From contig JADLAZ010000246.1 in assembly GCA_020849725.1 (NCBI GenBank), positions 1 through 24,206 on the forward strand: a stretch of 24,206 nt of DNA, given 5' to 3'. The notes beneath the pieces are model-generated. The model was given only the letters and a program-made list of their open reading frames with translations, had not been told where the DNA came from and did not search any database. Shown here piece after piece: positions 23,684 to 24,206 of the stretch. The position numbers and the translations under genes were made by a program. This stretch comes from Chloroflexota bacterium. GTDB taxonomy: Bacteria; Chloroflexota; Chloroflexia; Thermomicrobiales; JADLAZ01. The stretch's first letter is position 1, and each line of letters opens with the position of its first letter.

Positions 23684-24206
23684 GCGACACATCGATGCGA
23701 TCTACCCGTTCCGCTGCCGTGCGCCTGGCACGTGACCTGCGCGACCTGGCCGACGCCACCACGCCGTCGGGACTGAAGGGCATGGTCATGGCGACCGTCG
23801 CACTCGGCGATGCGTATGCGCGCGTGGAAACGGCACTCGGGCCGGCGCTGGTCGCGTTCACCGCCGCGGGCGTGTCAGCGCTCAGCCTGGAGGCGGCGCC
23901 GGTATTTGAGCGAGCGCACCAGCACCGCACCGGCCGGCGCGCCTACCCGGTGGCGACGCTGCCGGCGTCCCTCGCCCAGGCCGTCATCGCCCACCTCGAC
24001 GGCCAGTCGCCACGGTCACGCCTCGCGTTCGACCTGCGCGGCCTGAGCGCGTTTGAGACGGCCGTGCTGCGAGCGGCCGCGACCATCCCGCGCGGCGAGG
24101 TGCGTCCCTACGGCTGGATCGCGCGCGCCATCGGTCAGCCGGCCGCGGTGCGCGCCGTCGGCTCGGCGCTGGGCCGCAATCCCATTCCGCTGCTGATCCC
24201 CTGCCA
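23680..24206 (+). CDS. Methylated-DNA-[protein]-cysteine S-methyltransferase (O6-alkylguanine-DNA alkyltransferase), 3' end outside window
   Basis: 175 codons are visible. AAGGAGG precedes the ATG, which overlaps the sigma factor stop by ATGA. The C-terminal visible part is unmistakable: LSAFETAVLRAAATIPRGE, then VRPYGWIARAIGQPAAVRAV and GSALGRNPIPLLIPC, ending at the acceptor cysteine (C175); the following His codon is cut by the window edge. Residues 36-125 match the ribonuclease-like N-terminal domain. About 35 extra residues at the start (MSDTSMRSTRSAAVRLARDL...) precede the normal fold and could contact the sigma factor. The protein repairs O6-alkylguanine by suicidal transfer to its cysteine. 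What follows the active site, such as an Ada-type metal-binding domain, cannot be seen. Confidence 0.9.
   Translation, partial: MSDTSMRSTRSAAVRLARDLRDLADATTPSGLKGMVMATVALGDAYARVETALGPALVAFTAAGVSALSLEAAPVFERAHQHRTGRRAYPVATLPASLAQAVIAHLDGQSPRSRLAFDLRGLSAFETAVLRAAATIPRGEVRPYGWIARAIGQPAAVRAVGSALGRNPIPLLIPC

Noticed and set aside
1..24206. CRISPR arrays, tRNA or rRNA genes, insertion sequences, integrases, phage genes
   Set aside because: I read both strands for regular repeats, transposase or integrase motifs and RNA gene signatures and saw none. A tRNAscan or IS search could still find weak cases.

Overview
The window is very GC-rich, densely coded and free of obvious mobile DNA. Several traits point to a Chloroflexota chromosome, possibly Thermomicrobia-like: strong GC3 bias, FAEGYTG-type tandem repeats in a secreted protein, a GT-C membrane protein of a type common in that phylum, a GGxGHDG-type LCP protein, and a 30-bp GTAGGGGCGG... 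palindrome. The phylum is an inference from family knowledge; no rRNA or other marker gene is present to confirm it.

Layout. 1-793 (-) is the 5' part of a dipeptide/oligopeptide ABC transporter ATPase, with a good sigma70-type promoter at 943-972. 1124-3871 (-) is a secreted beta-propeller protein ending in four tandem FAEGYTG repeats. 4061-5587 (+) is a GT-C-type membrane glycosyltransferase. 5588-5909 has no large gene, but it holds a compact unit: a near-consensus promoter, two leader hairpins, an 11-codon ORF with its own ribosome binding site, and a textbook intrinsic terminator. Then follow, on +, a two-copy SWIM zinc-finger protein (5910), an MFS-like transporter (6524) and a TauE/SafE permease (7906).

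8797-10488 (-) encodes a membrane-anchored protein with four LysM domains and an M23 endopeptidase domain. It is divergent from a NarL/LuxR-type regulator with a degenerate receiver (10666). Next on + come two tandem HtrA-like serine proteases without export signals (11449, 12409), a 74-residue orphan with its own promoter (13554), the 30-bp palindrome, and a HemL-like class III PLP aminotransferase (13973).

A minus-strand operon runs from 21033 down to 15342: pyruvate phosphate dikinase, enolase-superfamily (mandelate racemase type) enzyme, dGTPase-like HD hydrolase, and class I methyltransferase. The last three are joined by overlapping stop/start codons or very short gaps. Its promoter -10 box lies inside a perfect 7-bp inverted repeat. 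Divergent from it is a promoter for a small Arg/Trp-rich ORF (21253-21519). The window ends with an LCP-family cell-envelope protein (-), divergent from an ECF sigma factor gene. The sigma gene overlaps by ATGA an O6-alkylguanine-DNA alkyltransferase gene that runs off the edge.

The observations most worth following are the short promoter-miniORF-terminator unit at 5622-5776, the translationally coupled ECF sigma/alkyltransferase pair (an alkyltransferase where an anti-sigma gene is usual), and the tandem SWIM-only protein.
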